Notes: generated from the sequence alone by a model not told the origin. Shown: positions 18,700 through 29,660, counted from the first letter of the stretch. The stretch: 64,000 bases of DNA from Nematopogon swammerdamellus (GCA_946902875.1 OX336337.1:1054001-1118000), one strand, 5' to 3'. Numbers and translations are program-made.

Positions 18700-18755
18700 T
18701 AAATCGGATTTGCTATTAATCCGAGTTTACGCGAGCGAAGCCGCGGACAAAAGCC

Positions 18756-18964
18756 AGTTAAACATAAAAATGTGTATAACATACTCGTAGAAAGTGAGCA
18801 AGTGATTAAAATTAAATGTGCTTTTCGATTCGACTCCGGGCGGAGAGGTCAGTATAAATAAAATATAAAAAATGAATGCATAACTTCAAGTTACACGACT
18901 GGTGCGTTCTCTCAAAATCTTAATATTCGTTCATCCGATAAAAGCTAAGAGAAGCTAAGATCCG
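18756..18964. other. no recognised feature
   Basis: AT-rich spacer before the LINE-C end. Confidence 0.4.
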
Positions 18965-19113
18965 ATAAGATCGGTTCCTTCGAGAGGGGCGTGAAGAGGC
19001 ACCTGTCAGGCCGGCATGGCATTCGCAACCCCCGCATAAGACTGAATATCCATGGGCGTCATTAGACCTTATGGGTGGCTCGGCGCCACATGTCGCGATT
19101 TCAGTAAAAAAAA
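18965..19113 (+). pseudogene. LINE-C C-terminus and tail
   Basis: TTCGAGAGGGGCGTGAAGAG encodes FERGVKRHLSGR, the FKxGV..HL end typical of CR1/L2 ORF2. It is followed by GGCATGGCATTCGCAACCCC, CATGGGCGTCATTAGACC, CGGCGCCACATGTCGCG and a terminal CAGTAAAAAAAAA. 5-prime-truncated. Confidence 0.7.
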
Positions 19114-20016
19114 AGTACTACTAACTCGAATCAAAACAAACCAACCGAAAACAAAGAGACGATAGGAAATCGATTACTACTTCTTCGAGCCAATAAAAGA
19201 AAACAAATATCGAAATCGGTTGACATTTCTGTGTGAGGAGAGCAACAGATACGCCCCGGAACATTTTTTGGTACAGTGTTGCCATTTATTCGCGTGAGTT
19301 GCGGTTATTTCACGTTTTTATGTAAATAGCGGATTTTTCTAAATTTTTCACGTAAGTAATTTTATCCAAATTCGGACAGCTATGACTTAAACATTGTTTT
19401 AGGCATTAAGTCCGTCTTCAATAGAGTACAGTCAGTCAAAAAAGAAAATTTTATTTATTTTTATTCCTTTTCCAAGTTAGCATTAAGCACGGCTTTGGTA
19501 CTTTAATTTATGTGAAATGTATCCTAAGATATTCTTATAAAACCTAATAACTAGTAATATAATAAGTAATAACAAAAGATTAAAAAATAAAAGGTTCTAG
19601 AATTAATTTTTTTATAAAATGTTTCCCATTGGTATTTCAATGTTCAAAATCCATCGAACGGCAGTATTATTCAAACCGAAAGGCATACAGGCATAGCTGA
19701 GTCAAAATGAATTGATTTATTTTGACTCACAGCTACGCCCTAACCGCTAAATAAATAAACAACCACGAATTTGTTTTCAATTGTAATTTGTAGGCCCTTT
19801 GGTGACCGTTTCAACATCTTCGGCTGCAACGTAGAGCTGCCAGTTATGTCCTGTCATATGTATGAGAAATGTCACTGTAACCGATAAATAACTGCTGGAT
19901 TAGAGGTAACCGGAGATGTTGAAAATGGGGATTGGCTGGTCGTCTTTGGCTGCCTGTGTTCTCGTCTCAAGCATTATGGCCAATAATTTAAAAGTGAAGT
20001 CTCCAGTATGCCATCT
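19114..20016. other. no recognised feature
   Basis: AT-rich. GTACAGTGTTGCCATTTATT at 19271 is a motif seen at ends of some insect DNA transposons but no partner end was found. No gene. Confidence 0.35.
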
Positions 20017-20321
20017 TTTTATTGTTTATTGTTGTTTATTGTATAATTTCATCCACAGGTAGGTAACCTACGCTTGGACATGTCGAAAATTCCGCCAGTT
20101 CTAAATGCAATGCGAAGAAGAACTGACAAACAAACTTCGCAAGTCACAATGTTTTGTTAGTACCTTAAAAGTATTATATTATAGTAACTTACAAATAATT
20201 AACCCATACTACCGCTCACAAGAGCATTAATATTTACAGCATAAACATGAATACTGAAGAATCTGACCACACTGCCTATTTAAATTACCTATATCTGGTG
20301 TATAGTGCCATCGTCAATTTT
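20017..20321 (-). repeat. family U, copy 2
   Basis: Near-identical to 10824-11127 over its length, with small indels. On the minus strand it ends in CAATAAACAACAATAAACAA-type repeats as expected of a LINE tail. Confidence 0.6.
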
Positions 20322-21270
20322 GATATTTCATATTATATCAAGTCAGTAGCGACTCCTGGTCCTGAGTATTGGGTTGGCACTGGCTAAGGATCAAAATTTC
20401 GTAACTTACGATTTAATTTATTTCTACCACAATGAGTTCAAAAACTAAAAGACCATAATATTCACTTTTACTGTCGTTATGTACAGACTTCAAATTCGAC
20501 AAACTTGGGCAAGGGCGTCCGTTTTGAACAATTAAAAGTTTTTTTTTCAGAGAATGTCCTCGTTGAGAATGGTTTTTCGAAAAGATCTTCTATTATAGAT
20601 TTCGCACTGGAGTTTGCCATTATTACCAATAAATAATCACTTTAAAAACACACCGCACAAGATTCATCCATAACAGGTCCATACCTACAAAACGGAACAC
20701 AATGCAGCTATAAACTCGTGAGATTTTGTCTACAAAGCAGTCACGCATACGCTGCCGCAGCAGCGCGCACACACATGCTCACACAACTCACTTAGAAATG
20801 CGCTCCCTGCTGCGCCAACTCGAAACGCTATCAGCGGGTGCGCGCGGTGGGGGGACATCGGCCGCTTGTATGGAATACGATGGCGCTTCAAATGTAGCCA
20901 ACCGGCCAATGAATGCCTTGATGCGTCGTCCTTCGTCGCCCGCGTGTGACGCGCGCGTGATTTCAAATTATGTAACGGGATTGACGTTTTAGCTTATTCA
21001 TCGAGGGTTATATAATAAAAATAATACAACCCCGTTTTTTTCACCTTTGTTTTTGCTTAATACTTCGATATTAATGTTGGCATTCATTTTATTTGGTTTG
21101 GCGGCGCCAACCTAGCCAACTTAAAGGAATCGCCGCTGTATCAAGTCAAATAAAACAATTTACGTTTACGTTTATTACAAAGAAATGTAATAAGTCATAT
21201 TAAAAATCAAATGATACAAAGTGTATCGAATTGTCAAAATTTGTTAGTGGGAAAAATAGTAGTCAGACTC
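20322..21270. other. no repeat; GC-rich sub-block 20720-20960
   Basis: Mostly AT-rich. 20740-20960 is CpG-rich with a (CA)n-like run and GCCAACCGGCCAATGAATGC (a CCAAT box). Overlapping frames on both strands there match nothing. Confidence 0.3.
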
Positions 21271-21893
21271 TTAGATAAAATTACGGTCAGTTAATGCATC
21301 CTTAATACTGTAATAACTCTTTTCAATTAACATTATTTTAATCCGTCGTTTAAAATTATTTTCATCTAATTGTTTTATGTTAGGAGACAGTTTATTATAA
21401 AATCTAACACTATTACAAATAAAGCTTTTTGTAGTTTTAGCTAATCTATGTCTTATTAGTTGTACATTATTCTTACCCCGTGTGTCATAGTTATGATTGT
21501 CGGAATTGAGAGAGGAATCATGAATGTATTTTCTGGCATAGCATATGTTCTGGTAAACATATGCACTTGGTAAAGTCATGATTCCTATCTCTCCGAACGC
21601 TGTCCTACAAGTATCTCTAGTTTTCATATTTAGGATGTACCTCAAGGCCCTCTTCTGTAATAAAAATATTCTATTTGAGTCTGCTGCATTTCCCCAAAAC
21701 ATTAGGCCATATGACATGATGCTCTCAAAATAAGCATGATAAACCGTTTTTGCAGCATGGGTCCCGCCTAGCTCTTTAATTTTTTTGATAGCATAACATG
21801 CGGAACTCAGCTTACCAGCTAAAGAGTTTATGTGGGCTTTCCAAGTAAAACTTTTATCAAATATTACCCCTGTACTGTACCTGTACTGTCTTG
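21271..21893 (-). pseudogene. LINE-J: ORF2 C-terminus (Jockey/CR1 group), open frame
   Basis: The minus frame is open from about 21893 to the stop at 21271, roughly 205 residues, with the methionine at 21717 internal. It opens with GVIFDKSFTWKAHI, continues through YGLMFWGNAADSNRIFLLQK and RALRYILNMKTRD to the end LTDRNFI. The GVIFD..F.WK.HI and YG..FWGN..D...IF..QK.A.R motifs define the post-RT part of Jockey/CR1-group LINEs. The upstream end is cut by an RTE fragment. The undamaged frame suggests a fairly recent insertion. Confidence 0.8.
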
Positions 21894-21899
21894 ACAGTC

Positions 21900-22182
21900 A
21901 GTCAGTCAGCGTGTAAGCGTCTACTGCTGGACATACGCCTCTCTCATTTTCCTCCAGTCCTCCCGGCCTTCAGCGATACGGAACCACTGCTTTCCGCCGA
22001 CGAACTTGATGTCGTCGTCCCACCTGGCGGGTGATCTTCCCACACTCCGTTTTCCTGTCCACGGCTGCCAGTGTAGGACACGGTTACTCCAACGGTCATC
22101 GTCTCTTCGGCTAACGTTCCCAGCCCACTGCCACTTGAGCTTGGCCACCCGGTGTCCAATATCGACTACTTTGGAAATATTG
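21900..22182 (-). pseudogene. RTE-type LINE ORF2 C-terminus, copy 1
   Basis: The minus frame reads VVDIGHRVAKLKWQWAGNV, then SVGRSPARWDDDIK, WFRIAEGREDWRK and EAYVQQ before the stop. This is the recurrent end of lepidopteran RTE-like endonuclease/RT proteins (GHR.AKLKWQWAGH, GRP..RW.DDI, W...). The tail is CTGACTGACTG. 5-prime-truncated at about 22182. It directly abuts LINE-J in the same orientation. Confidence 0.75.
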
Positions 22183-24324
22183 AAAGATCGGAGCATATTC
22201 AGACACCCTCACCGGATTGCATTGGAAAAACTCAGGACCCTGCAAGCACGCAGTGCTTCACCGCATTACACATACCTACATAAGTCATTACGTGCGAATC
22301 GCGTCGTTCGATTCGTCCACGAACGGCCGTGTCTTCCGTCCCCGCCCGGCACATTCCTACGAAATCATTCGTAGAATTCCAATATCGGCGCCTCGTGTCC
22401 AAATTCGTGATATATTGAAGGCGGGGAGGGTCTTTAGGTGTTTATGAGATATTTCATAACTTGCATAATTCGAGGGGCGATTCATCACGGCAGATATTGG
22501 CACTGCGCTGCATCCCGACAGCGACGCGGGGCGGTGAAAGGGGAAAGAGATAAATCTTTGCTTGTCTAGTTCGCGGCCTTCCCCGTCAGCTGCAGGAGAG
22601 CCAAAGATAGCGCTTACGGAAATTCTATAGACCCTGCAGAAGAGAAAAAAGTATTTTACAATTTTAGGTTCTTTTTAAATCACCCATTAACCCATAATCC
22701 GAGGCATAGCTGTAAAAATGCCTTTAAGCATTAAGATCGCCTTTTTGTCAACTTTTGTGTTTGCAATAATGAATTTTTCATTACATTAATTTCAGTACAG
22801 TAAATGCAATAACATACAATTAATTTTATTTTCATTATTTTTCCTAAAAGAGCAAAAACTATGATGATTTCGAATACCACAGATTGTATTAAAAAAGGCG
22901 CAACCAATAAGCTGTCGAGTTGTTTGCAGAAAATGCTCAAAGAACTACTGTGGATGATTTCCTGATGGAGAACTTGGCTAGAACGATACCGCCTATTACC
23001 TGCCTCTTATTGCCCAGGCCCCCTCTGTCCAGGTCAATTATCATCACAGTAACCTTCTTGAACCGCGCGCGACGATATATTGGAGCCTGAGACATTGTTC
23101 TCTGTCTTACGTGACTCAAAGTTGCGGGGCGGCGACCCAAAGACTCGAAAGCGTTCTTGGTCCATTCACATATCATATTATATTAGGTCTAGTGATAAAA
23201 ACGTTTATTTCAAGGATCTGGATCAGGATTTCATCGTATTTAAAATTATTTCAAATGTCACACTACTCAATAGGACGAAATCAGAAAACGTTTGTATGCA
23301 AGTTTAGTATTCGCAGAGCCGTTTCCTGATTGACGTATGCATTCGCAACACTTTTTGGTTTGAATTGCCAGAATTTTCGCTTTTTGCTACGATTACGATT
23401 ACGATTACTTGGTTTTCGATTAAGTACTTTAGAATTAAATCTTACAAGTTTGTCTCTTTTTGTCGAGTTATCGTCGTATTTGGCCAAATTGTAGAGTCTG
23501 TTTCAAAATATTTGTTATCAATATCGATACATGGCCACTTTCACAACCTCCGATTAGTTTCGATCAACAGTACAGTTATTTATTTGTCGGGTAAAGTGAC
23601 ATCTCCCATATTATTGGTAGGAGTTAACTGGCAGCTATATTTTAGTCGAAGATGGTGAAATCAGCCGTTAGATACATCAGCCTTAGGCGGAATGTCTAAA
23701 ACGAAATGACATCAATAAATAAAGATTTCTTGTTTCTTATACCTTTCGTTTCCAATAGTAGCGACCGAAGACGAACGACATGACACACAACGTTAGGTCG
23801 CGACTTACATAGTGTCCGGGAGTGAGAATGGGAAGATGATCGTCTTCCTCTGTGGGCGCGGGCGCAGTGCTCGGTGCAATCTGCTCATTCAAACGTACAG
23901 CATTCGGACACTTGAGGCGATGGACTAAGGAGACCAGAAGGTTGCAAAGGTGGATATTATTCTCCCTTCCTCCAGTATGCTGCTACTATTATAAAGTTTA
24001 ATTGGTGCTTGTCGTCTGTCTGCCCGTTTATTAGTATAAATTTATTTACCTAGACTTGGATATCAAGTGCATAGTATGCACTTGCACTGCATACATGATT
24101 AATTGAAGGTTCCGTAGTTCCTAAAGGATAATACAAATACAAGTGCTCCTGATTCTCAAATTTATCCGCCATGGCTGTGTCCAATTCAGTGGGTGTGTCA
24201 TATTGACTTAACGAAGAAGCAATTTTTTTTTATGCCGACCTTTTCTCTTTCTCATAATGAAGCCATTTTTTTTTCTTTACTTCCTTGTATTGTTACTCAT
24301 AAATATTTTTTTGTGTTATTTTAA
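22183..24324. other. no recognised gene; partly CpG-containing
   Basis: 22210-22620 and 23750-23960 are moderately GC-rich, single-copy stretches with no persuasive frame. 22640-23740 is AT-rich with chance frames on both strands. 23391-23411 has (ATTACG)n-like microrepeats. No TE or host gene identified. Confidence 0.35.
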
Positions 24325-24560
24325 TTTTAGGGTTACGTAGCCAAACGCTAAAAATGGAAGCCTTATAATTTCGTCATGTCCGTCTGTCCGTCCGTTCGTC
24401 CGTATGTTACAGCCATTTTACTCGAAGCCTATTGGCACTATATGGATGAAATTATGAAGAAATGTGTGTTCTATGAACCGATAACCTATGGTGAAATTAA
24501 GAAAATAAAAATTAGCGGCGGCACACCATACATACATGTAACTGAGGGATGAAAAAACAT
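24325..24560 (+). repeat. family W repeat (CCGT-rich)
   Basis: TTAGGGTTACGTAGCCAAAC, AAAATGGAAGCCTTATAATT, then TCCGTCTGTCCGTCCGTTCG and TTTTACTCGAAGC. Related to 40074-40200 (AAAATGGAACCATTATAAGA, TCCGTCCGTCTGTCAC). Non-coding; class unresolved. Confidence 0.45.
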
Positions 24561-25268
24561 TTACACATTAAAGTACTCGTACATAAAACATTAACAAAAA
24601 CTAATACAAAATCAATAAAGCAGTGATTACAAACTAGATACCTAATTAACAAAAATTATTAAAATTAAAAAAATTTGTAAAATGAAATGTATTTAAAAAA
24701 TATAAAAGAAATTATAAATGTATGTAAACATTTTTATCATTATGCGTTAACTGTATGTTATTTTCTGTACTGAACTAAGAAAAAAAATCTCAATTCTTTC
24801 TCTTATCTTGATAGCTAGTTTATTTATTTTAGTTACACCCGCGCCACTAGAAAGGCGGAAAAGTTTGATGTAGGTATCTAGAAACGCGTGTTTTTTTATG
24901 AATTTTGGCAAATTTTTATTATTATTTTTTTCAAAATTAAATGGATATAAGTATCCACATCACGCCAAAATTTGTAATAAATAACATTTCCTTAAAATAA
25001 TAAAACAAAAATCATATCAAATAAATGGAACTTGCCAACTGCCGATCCTACTCCTGCTTTGTCTGTCGCCACTTGTCTACATTGGCAATTGTGTGAAGTG
25101 ACACCGCGGCGCGGTGGAGGAACACGGCCACAGATTTCGCTCGTCGAGTCTCATTCCGTCCACTTCGTCCCGCTCGTCGAGTCCCATTCGCTGTATACTT
25201 TTTTTTTACGTCCACTTAGTCTACATTTACAATATTACAATAATGTTTGCCACTGCCTACATAGTGTT
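24561..25268. other. no recognised feature
   Basis: AT-rich until about 25030. A tandem-like GCTCGTCGAGTC pair occurs at 25139 and 25169. No gene. Confidence 0.35.
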
Positions 25269-25528
25269 CATTACTTAGAGAAAAAGCCAAATCACTGCGA
25301 TAGAATAGCCAAAAACTGTTGATTATTTAGAGAAAGAGCCAGATCACTGCGATAGAATAGCCAAAAGCTGTTGATTACTTAGAGAAAGAGCCAGAACACT
25401 GCGATAGAATATCGAAAAGCTGCTGCTTACCTATAGATAGAGCCAGTTCACTGCGATAGAATAGCCATAAGCTGCTGCTTACTTAGAGAAAGAGCCAGAT
25501 CAGTGCGATAGAATAGCCAAAAGCTGCT
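25269..25528. repeat. minisatellite, 5 x 52 bp
   Basis: Five consecutive units of exactly 52 bp (25269, 25321, 25373, 25425, 25477) with no indels. Consensus parts are TTACTTAGAGAAAGAGCC, AGATCACTGCGATAGAATAG and CCAAAAGCTGCT. The first units end CTGTT, the later ones GCTGCT, showing an ordered drift. No frame or known family. Confidence 0.95.
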
Positions 25529-25999
25529 GCCTACTGGGGTTGCGGCCGCAGATTTCAGTGACCCAGTAAAAAATGTATGGATATACATTGCGTTTTCGGA
25601 TTAACTTTATACACTTTCCGACACTTTGTACAATATACTTGCTGTCAAACTCCACGCGTGACAACTTGAACTTTTTTTCAGAGCATATCCGCTTAACACT
25701 TTCAAAAACCCTTTCCAAGTCGCAAGAGCATAACCTAAGCCGGCATCGATCCAGTTGGCAGCAGTTTACCCCTCCCCGCCCCCCGCGCCGCTCCCCGCCC
25801 CGCCCCGCAGAGCCCGCTCCATAAACAGCCTTCCGTATTTTTCAATCAGAGAGCTGTCAAAGCATTCTGACACCCTCATCCCGTCGTCCCGCCGCGCCCC
25901 CGCCCCCGGCACGGCCCCGCCCCGCCCCCAGCTCGCGCTCGCACCAAAATTGGTTTTCTACATTCAATCCATACAAAGTTTAATGTTATTCGCTGCCGA
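25529..25999. other. C-rich GC island
   Basis: 25760-25945 is dense in CCCCGCCCC words on the plus strand. A 135-residue open frame (25755-26162) spans it and runs into LINE-C; proline-rich content from C-rich DNA is not evidence of coding. Confidence 0.35.
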
Positions 26000-26352
26000 T
26001 ATCACCGACAGGGCGGACTACTACGTAAATAAGTCGCTCGCTACATGCCGGAGACTTTACAGCGTCACTTCACACGGCAATAACAGTCTTACACTAAACG
26101 CTGGACTTACCGAGGATGCGTACCAATCGATTCTGCAGATCTTTCCTTTACAGAACCGCTAAACTCTGGAACGCTCTCCCTGCCAATATATTTTCCCCCA
26201 AGTACAGTCTTGGGTCCTTCAAGAGGGGCGTGAATGGGCACCTGTCAGGCCGGTATAGCATTCTCAACCCCCGCATACGACTGAATCTCCATGGGCGTCG
26301 TTAGACACCTTATGGGTGGCTCGGCGCCATAATTCGCGCTGTCAATAAAAAA
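26000..26352 (+). pseudogene. LINE-C ORF2 C-terminus and tail (CR1/L2-like)
   Basis: The frame at 26116-26304 reads RSFLYRTAKLWNALPANIF then SLGSFKRGVNGHLSGR, the hallmark end of CR1/L2 ORF2 (RSF..RTAKLWN.LP...F....L..FK..V...L). The stop falls in the 3-prime UTR, which ends GGCGCCATAATTCGCGC and CAATAAAAAAAA. Upstream to about 26000 the sequence is frameshifted LINE. Confidence 0.8.
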
Positions 26353-26394
26353 AATCGCAAGAATAAAACTTCGCGACTCGCAAACCTCCGAATG

Positions 26395-26462
26395 TCTGTT
26401 GTCGTAGTTAGACACCATAGGGGTGGATCGGCGCCACATATCGCGCTTTCAATAAAAAAAAA
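26395..26462 (+). repeat. LINE-C terminal fragment
   Basis: GTTAGACACCATAGGGGTGG, ATCGGCGCCACATATCGCGC and TTTCAATAAAAAAAAA match the last ~65 bp of LINE-C, adjacent to the longer copy. Confidence 0.75.
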
Positions 26463-26489
26463 CTTAGTTTGCAAAATGTTTTGAACATG

Positions 26490-26775
26490 TGGCCTTTTTT
26501 TTCATGGAAACTGACATGGTTGGCTACACCACCCGAACATCCGTGATATCAGCCCATAACACCGGGCGAACCTGGTGCCACATCAGTGCCTCCCTTCGGT
26601 CGTGCCGGCCACACTGAACTGGACGGAAAACACAAACCATTCACATAGCCGCTTCGACCGACCCTTCATTCAGTGCGGTGGTACCAATCCGGGCGGGTTA
26701 AACCCTACCACCTAGTAATATAAGAAGGGAGTCATATCCCTTAGTCGCCTTTTACGACATACACGGGGAGAGATT
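26490..26775 (-). repeat. SINE-AX, near full length
   Basis: T-run at 26489, tail CATGGTTGGCTACACCACCC inverse, core ACTAGGTGGTAGGGTTTAAC, head X AAAAGGCGACTAAGGGATAT and CTCTCCCCGTGTATGTCG. It breaks in head X at about 26775. Confidence 0.8.
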
Positions 26776-27354
26776 TCTTTTCATAGAAATACGTCGGAAG
26801 TCCGAAGCGTCCGTGTGTTGTGATTGGCTCTTTCCGAATGCGCTAAGCCCCGCGCGCGCCCCCCTACCCGCAACACAACCCCCGCTGGCTGGATTGGTTC
26901 ACGACGCATTCCTATGCACCCCACCCGCTCCCGCTGCCCTCACTTCAGCCGCCCCGCTCCGGTTTTATTTATGGTATATTTATATCCGTAGTTAACGATG
27001 CGATAGCCGTTTCGGATTTACCCAGCAGTTGCGACTAAAGTAGCGACTGCAATGTAGATAATTGCAATGTTGTGTTTACCTCCCGGCCGCCCGCCGCCGC
27101 CGCTCTCACATCCGACATGATATTGGATTCGGAAAGTTTTGTTTGGTAAGTTTATTTCATTTAGTGATGACACCTCGCTCGCTACGTACTGGATACATTT
27201 CAGTAGGGCTGCTGCGGATGCCTCAACGATATTCCGGATATTAGGTGTGATGAGAACAGAGAACCGAATGAATATTTTTACAGTACAATACAACATTTGT
27301 GTTTATATAATGTTACAAACATGTACGTATAGACCTACCTACCTAGATTAGATC
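26776..27354. other. GC-rich island with CCAAT boxes, then AT-rich DNA
   Basis: 26815-26965 has GTTGTGATTGGCTC and GGCTGGATTGGTTC (inverted CCAAT boxes) and C-rich words. A TATA-like TATTTATATCCG lies at 26974. 27070-27110 is again GC-rich. Possible promoter region; no gene found. Confidence 0.3.
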
Positions 27355-27660
27355 GGGTATATAAACATATCACACACGCTGAATCTCGACAATCGGTGTA
27401 AGCAGAGTAATCGGTGCTGTGCTGCAAGAACTCTGGTAAATTACAACACAACACCAACCACCACGTTTCGCAAAGTATTCCAACAAGATTCAATCGATCA
27501 AGCAGCAAGTAAGGCACGAAGACCCACCTGCTGCACGACTCGGTGGAAGTACCGTGCCAAGGTGAGAGGTGGCGAACCTGTCGCCCTTTAGCACGGCATC
27601 TTGTCCTTATTCCTTAGTCGTCTTTTACGACATGCACGGGGATAGATGCAGTCGGGCGTA
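27355..27660 (-). repeat. K element, near full length
   Basis: Inverse copy: ACACGCTGAATCTCGACAAT, CACCAACCACCACGTTTCGC, AGCAGCAAGTAAGGCACGAA, CCTGCTGCACGACTCGGTGG, CCGTGCCAAGGTGAGAGG, then head X inverse GACATGCACGGGGATAGATG. Confidence 0.75.
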
Positions 27661-27718
27661 TGTTCAAAAAGGCTCGACTCCGAGGTACGAGTTCAAGTGC
27701 GTAGTACCCGTAACCAAC
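27650..27718 (+). repeat. LINE-G-like fragment
   Basis: GGGCGTATGTTCAAAAAGG and CAAGTGCGTAGTACCCGTAA match the LINE-G coding end at 5867-5911, with ~20 inserted bases between. Confidence 0.45.
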
Positions 27719-28004
27719 CAAGGACTAAGGAGTAGATGGAAGGGCCATGGAGCGGCCGTACTATTGAACTTATACTGAAACTACGCCGCTTTCCACTTTT
27801 TCCAAATATTACAAAATAAAAATAAAATAAAATAAAAAATTAAATTTTAGTCCGCTCTACCGTGTCTGAACGTTTGCACTGAGTCGCGCGATCTCGTATG
27901 TACTAGGAAATACAGCGCTGAATCTAATGAAATATTCACTAGATTCAGCACAGGCCGATGCCGGCAGATGATGGCCGAATATACTTTTCGGTGTTGCTCT
28001 ATTG
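27719..28004. other. no recognised feature
   Basis: AT-rich (AAAATAAAATAAAATAAA at 27815) spacer. Confidence 0.4.
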
Positions 28005-28156
28005 TAAAAAACGTTTAAACATACAAGCGTCAAACTTGGTGTGATTACAGTGCAAACACTAAAGTAAAACAACAAATAATAAAAACCGACCAATTACGTG
28101 ATGGTACGCGAACCTCTGTGCGCGAGTCCGACTCGCACTTGGCCGGTTTTTTAACC
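28005..28156 (+). repeat. F-family end (subtype F2)
   Basis: CAAGCGTCAAACTTGGTGTG, GTGCAAACACTAAAGTAAAA, then GTGCGCGAGTCCGACTCGCA and CTTGGCCGGTTTTTTA. The F2 body also occurs inverted at 43836. Confidence 0.65.
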
Positions 28157-28522
28157 CAGGCAAATATCCTCCGATCAAATATGGCACGAATGCACTAAAG
28201 CCCACGAACGTCTGGCCCGTAACGAAGTGTGACTGCTCGCCTAGCCGGCGGCGCGGGGCGGCGCAGCGGGGGTGGGGTGGTGGGGTGGCGTGGCGTGGGG
28301 CGGCGGCGGTGAAGCCGCTACAAAGCCTATAATCCGATTGCGCACTCTCGATTGTCGCTTAGCACAATCGTGCTTGATCGGTGGCGGCGAGAGTCAGCGA
28401 GCTACGAGTCACGTCGGATACGTCAATAAAATTTTAAAGAAATGAAATAAAACGTTTATTTGTCGCCATTTCGGATTACAATTTACAATTTACAATACAC
28501 CATAATCATTCACTAATATTGA
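28157..28522. other. G-rich island
   Basis: 28240-28320 is G-rich (GGCGGCGCGGGGCGGCGCAG, GGGGTGGTGGGGTGGCG), followed by single-copy CpG-containing DNA to 28420. Candidate CpG island; no frame of note. Confidence 0.3.
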
Positions 28523-28802
28523 TCTCACCGTGGTTCGGATTCCACGTTAAACTGTTAGGTCCCTTCCCTTCTTACCTTACTAGGTGGTAGGGTTTATCCC
28601 GGCCGGGTTGGTACCACCGCATTGAGCGAAACGTCGATCGAAATGGCCATGTAAATAGTGATGTGTTGTCTGTCCAGTTCAGTTTAGCCGACACGGAATG
28701 AAGGGGAGCATTGACATGGCACCTAGTTCACCCGGTGTTATGGGCTGACATCACGGATGTTGTAGGTGATGTGGCCAACCGCGTCAGTTTCCATAAAAAA
28801 AA
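28523..28802 (+). repeat. SINE-A, truncated within its 5S-type head
   Basis: Begins at the B-box-like GTGGTTCGGATTCC, then AACTGTTAGGTCCCTTCCCT, ACTAGGTGGTAGGGTTTATC, ACCGCATTGAGCG, tail GGCACCTAGTTCACCCGG and GTCAGTTTCCATAAAAAAA. The B-box position shows it came from a 5S/tRNA-headed copy. Confidence 0.8.
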
Positions 28803-28969
28803 ATTGACGACAAATTATGTTCAGCTAAGTGTGTGACAACGTATTGCGCTGATTTTGATTGCGTTGAACCGAGTTGAATTTGTCCAAGAGTATTCGAGAA
28901 ATACAGTTTTTGTTTGAAGGGATAAATGAAGAGACCATTGAAAGAGTTAAAATTATATTTAAACCAGCT
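28803..28969. other. no recognised feature
   Basis: AT-rich spacer. Confidence 0.4.
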
Positions 28970-29175
28970 TTAGGCCACGGCTTCGCTTCGCGGGTTTAGG
29001 GTTTCACCTTTTTGCTCACAGCTCAGGCCGCCGATGACGAAGCGTAATGATTAATAGCCTAAAACCATTTTGAGGAGTAGCAAAATGTAACAGTAAAAAC
29101 CGTATGTAAATCGATAAAGTGGTTCTCGAGTTATATAAGGCTCTTTATATATTGACGTCCAATAAACGGTCGTCC
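28970..29175 (-). mobile_element. old Helitron-like remnant
   Basis: CCACGGCTTCGCTTCGCGGG resembles the inverse GC hairpin of the H families, followed by AGTGGTTCTCGAGTTATA as in H4. Diverged; boundaries approximate. Confidence 0.4.
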
Positions 29176-29660
29176 GCAAAAAACTTCACTTTATTTATTA
29201 GGAATTAATTATTAAATATCAGGCACTTTTAATTCGCAACCGCCGCCGTCACAAGCGGGTGTCAAAAAATGAGTTATCAATTGAAACTATAAATTTTTGT
29301 TTTTTTATTATGACTAAAATTACATAATGTATACAATGCCATAATGATATAATATAACATAGTAATATAAAATAATAAAAAAAAAGTATAGTTTTAAATT
29401 TAATGTTAATATTTGTTAGTTGTATATAATATATACATATTATGTTTATTATTATATAAAAAAATTATAACTACCACGAGAAATTCCGTAAAGAGCTAAA
29501 GATTTCAATGAGTTTCCTACGACGTACATATGTGTATGTGTATATAATTTATGGTTAGGTTAGGTTAGGGTATCACTTCAACGAGCTAAAAGGTATTTTG
29601 TTCCATTATACTTTTAGGTTTACAGACATTTCTTCCTTCGATTGAACCGGAACTAACGTT
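29176..29660. other. AT-rich DNA with a short TTAGG tract
   Basis: 29290-29470 is extremely AT-rich. Three perfect TTAGG units occur at 29555-29569. No gene. Confidence 0.4.
29555..29569 (+). repeat. interstitial (TTAGG)3
   Basis: GGTTAGGTTAGGTTAGGG: three units of the canonical insect telomere repeat. Too short to imply a telomere or a fusion. Confidence 0.8.

Larger units (their letters stand above)
18048..18755 (+). mobile_element. H2 Helitron-like element broken by two insertions
   Basis: Matches 7245-7580 from CTTATAAAAGGGAACGTCTG to CGCGAGCGAAGCCGCGGACAAAAGCC. It is interrupted at about 18225-18515 by a GGGA tract plus LINE-D tail, and at 18565-18699 by a Harbinger-type MITE. Both interruptions are absent from the sister copy. 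Confidence 0.7.

Noticed and set aside
19271..19290. transposon end from the CAGTGTTGCCA motif
   Set aside because: Similar words at 38013, 40988 and 57499, but no matching inverted partner or target duplication at any of them.
22006..22374. 122-residue plus-strand open frame
   Set aside because: Antisense shadow of the RTE C-terminus running into unrelated DNA.
25269..25528. CRISPR array
   Set aside because: Contiguous tandem units without spacers, in a eukaryotic genome.
25755..26162. 135-residue proline-rich open frame
   Set aside because: Produced by C-rich DNA and then an out-of-frame part of LINE-C.
29555..29569. telomere or chromosome fusion point
   Set aside because: Only three TTAGG units. 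Too short.
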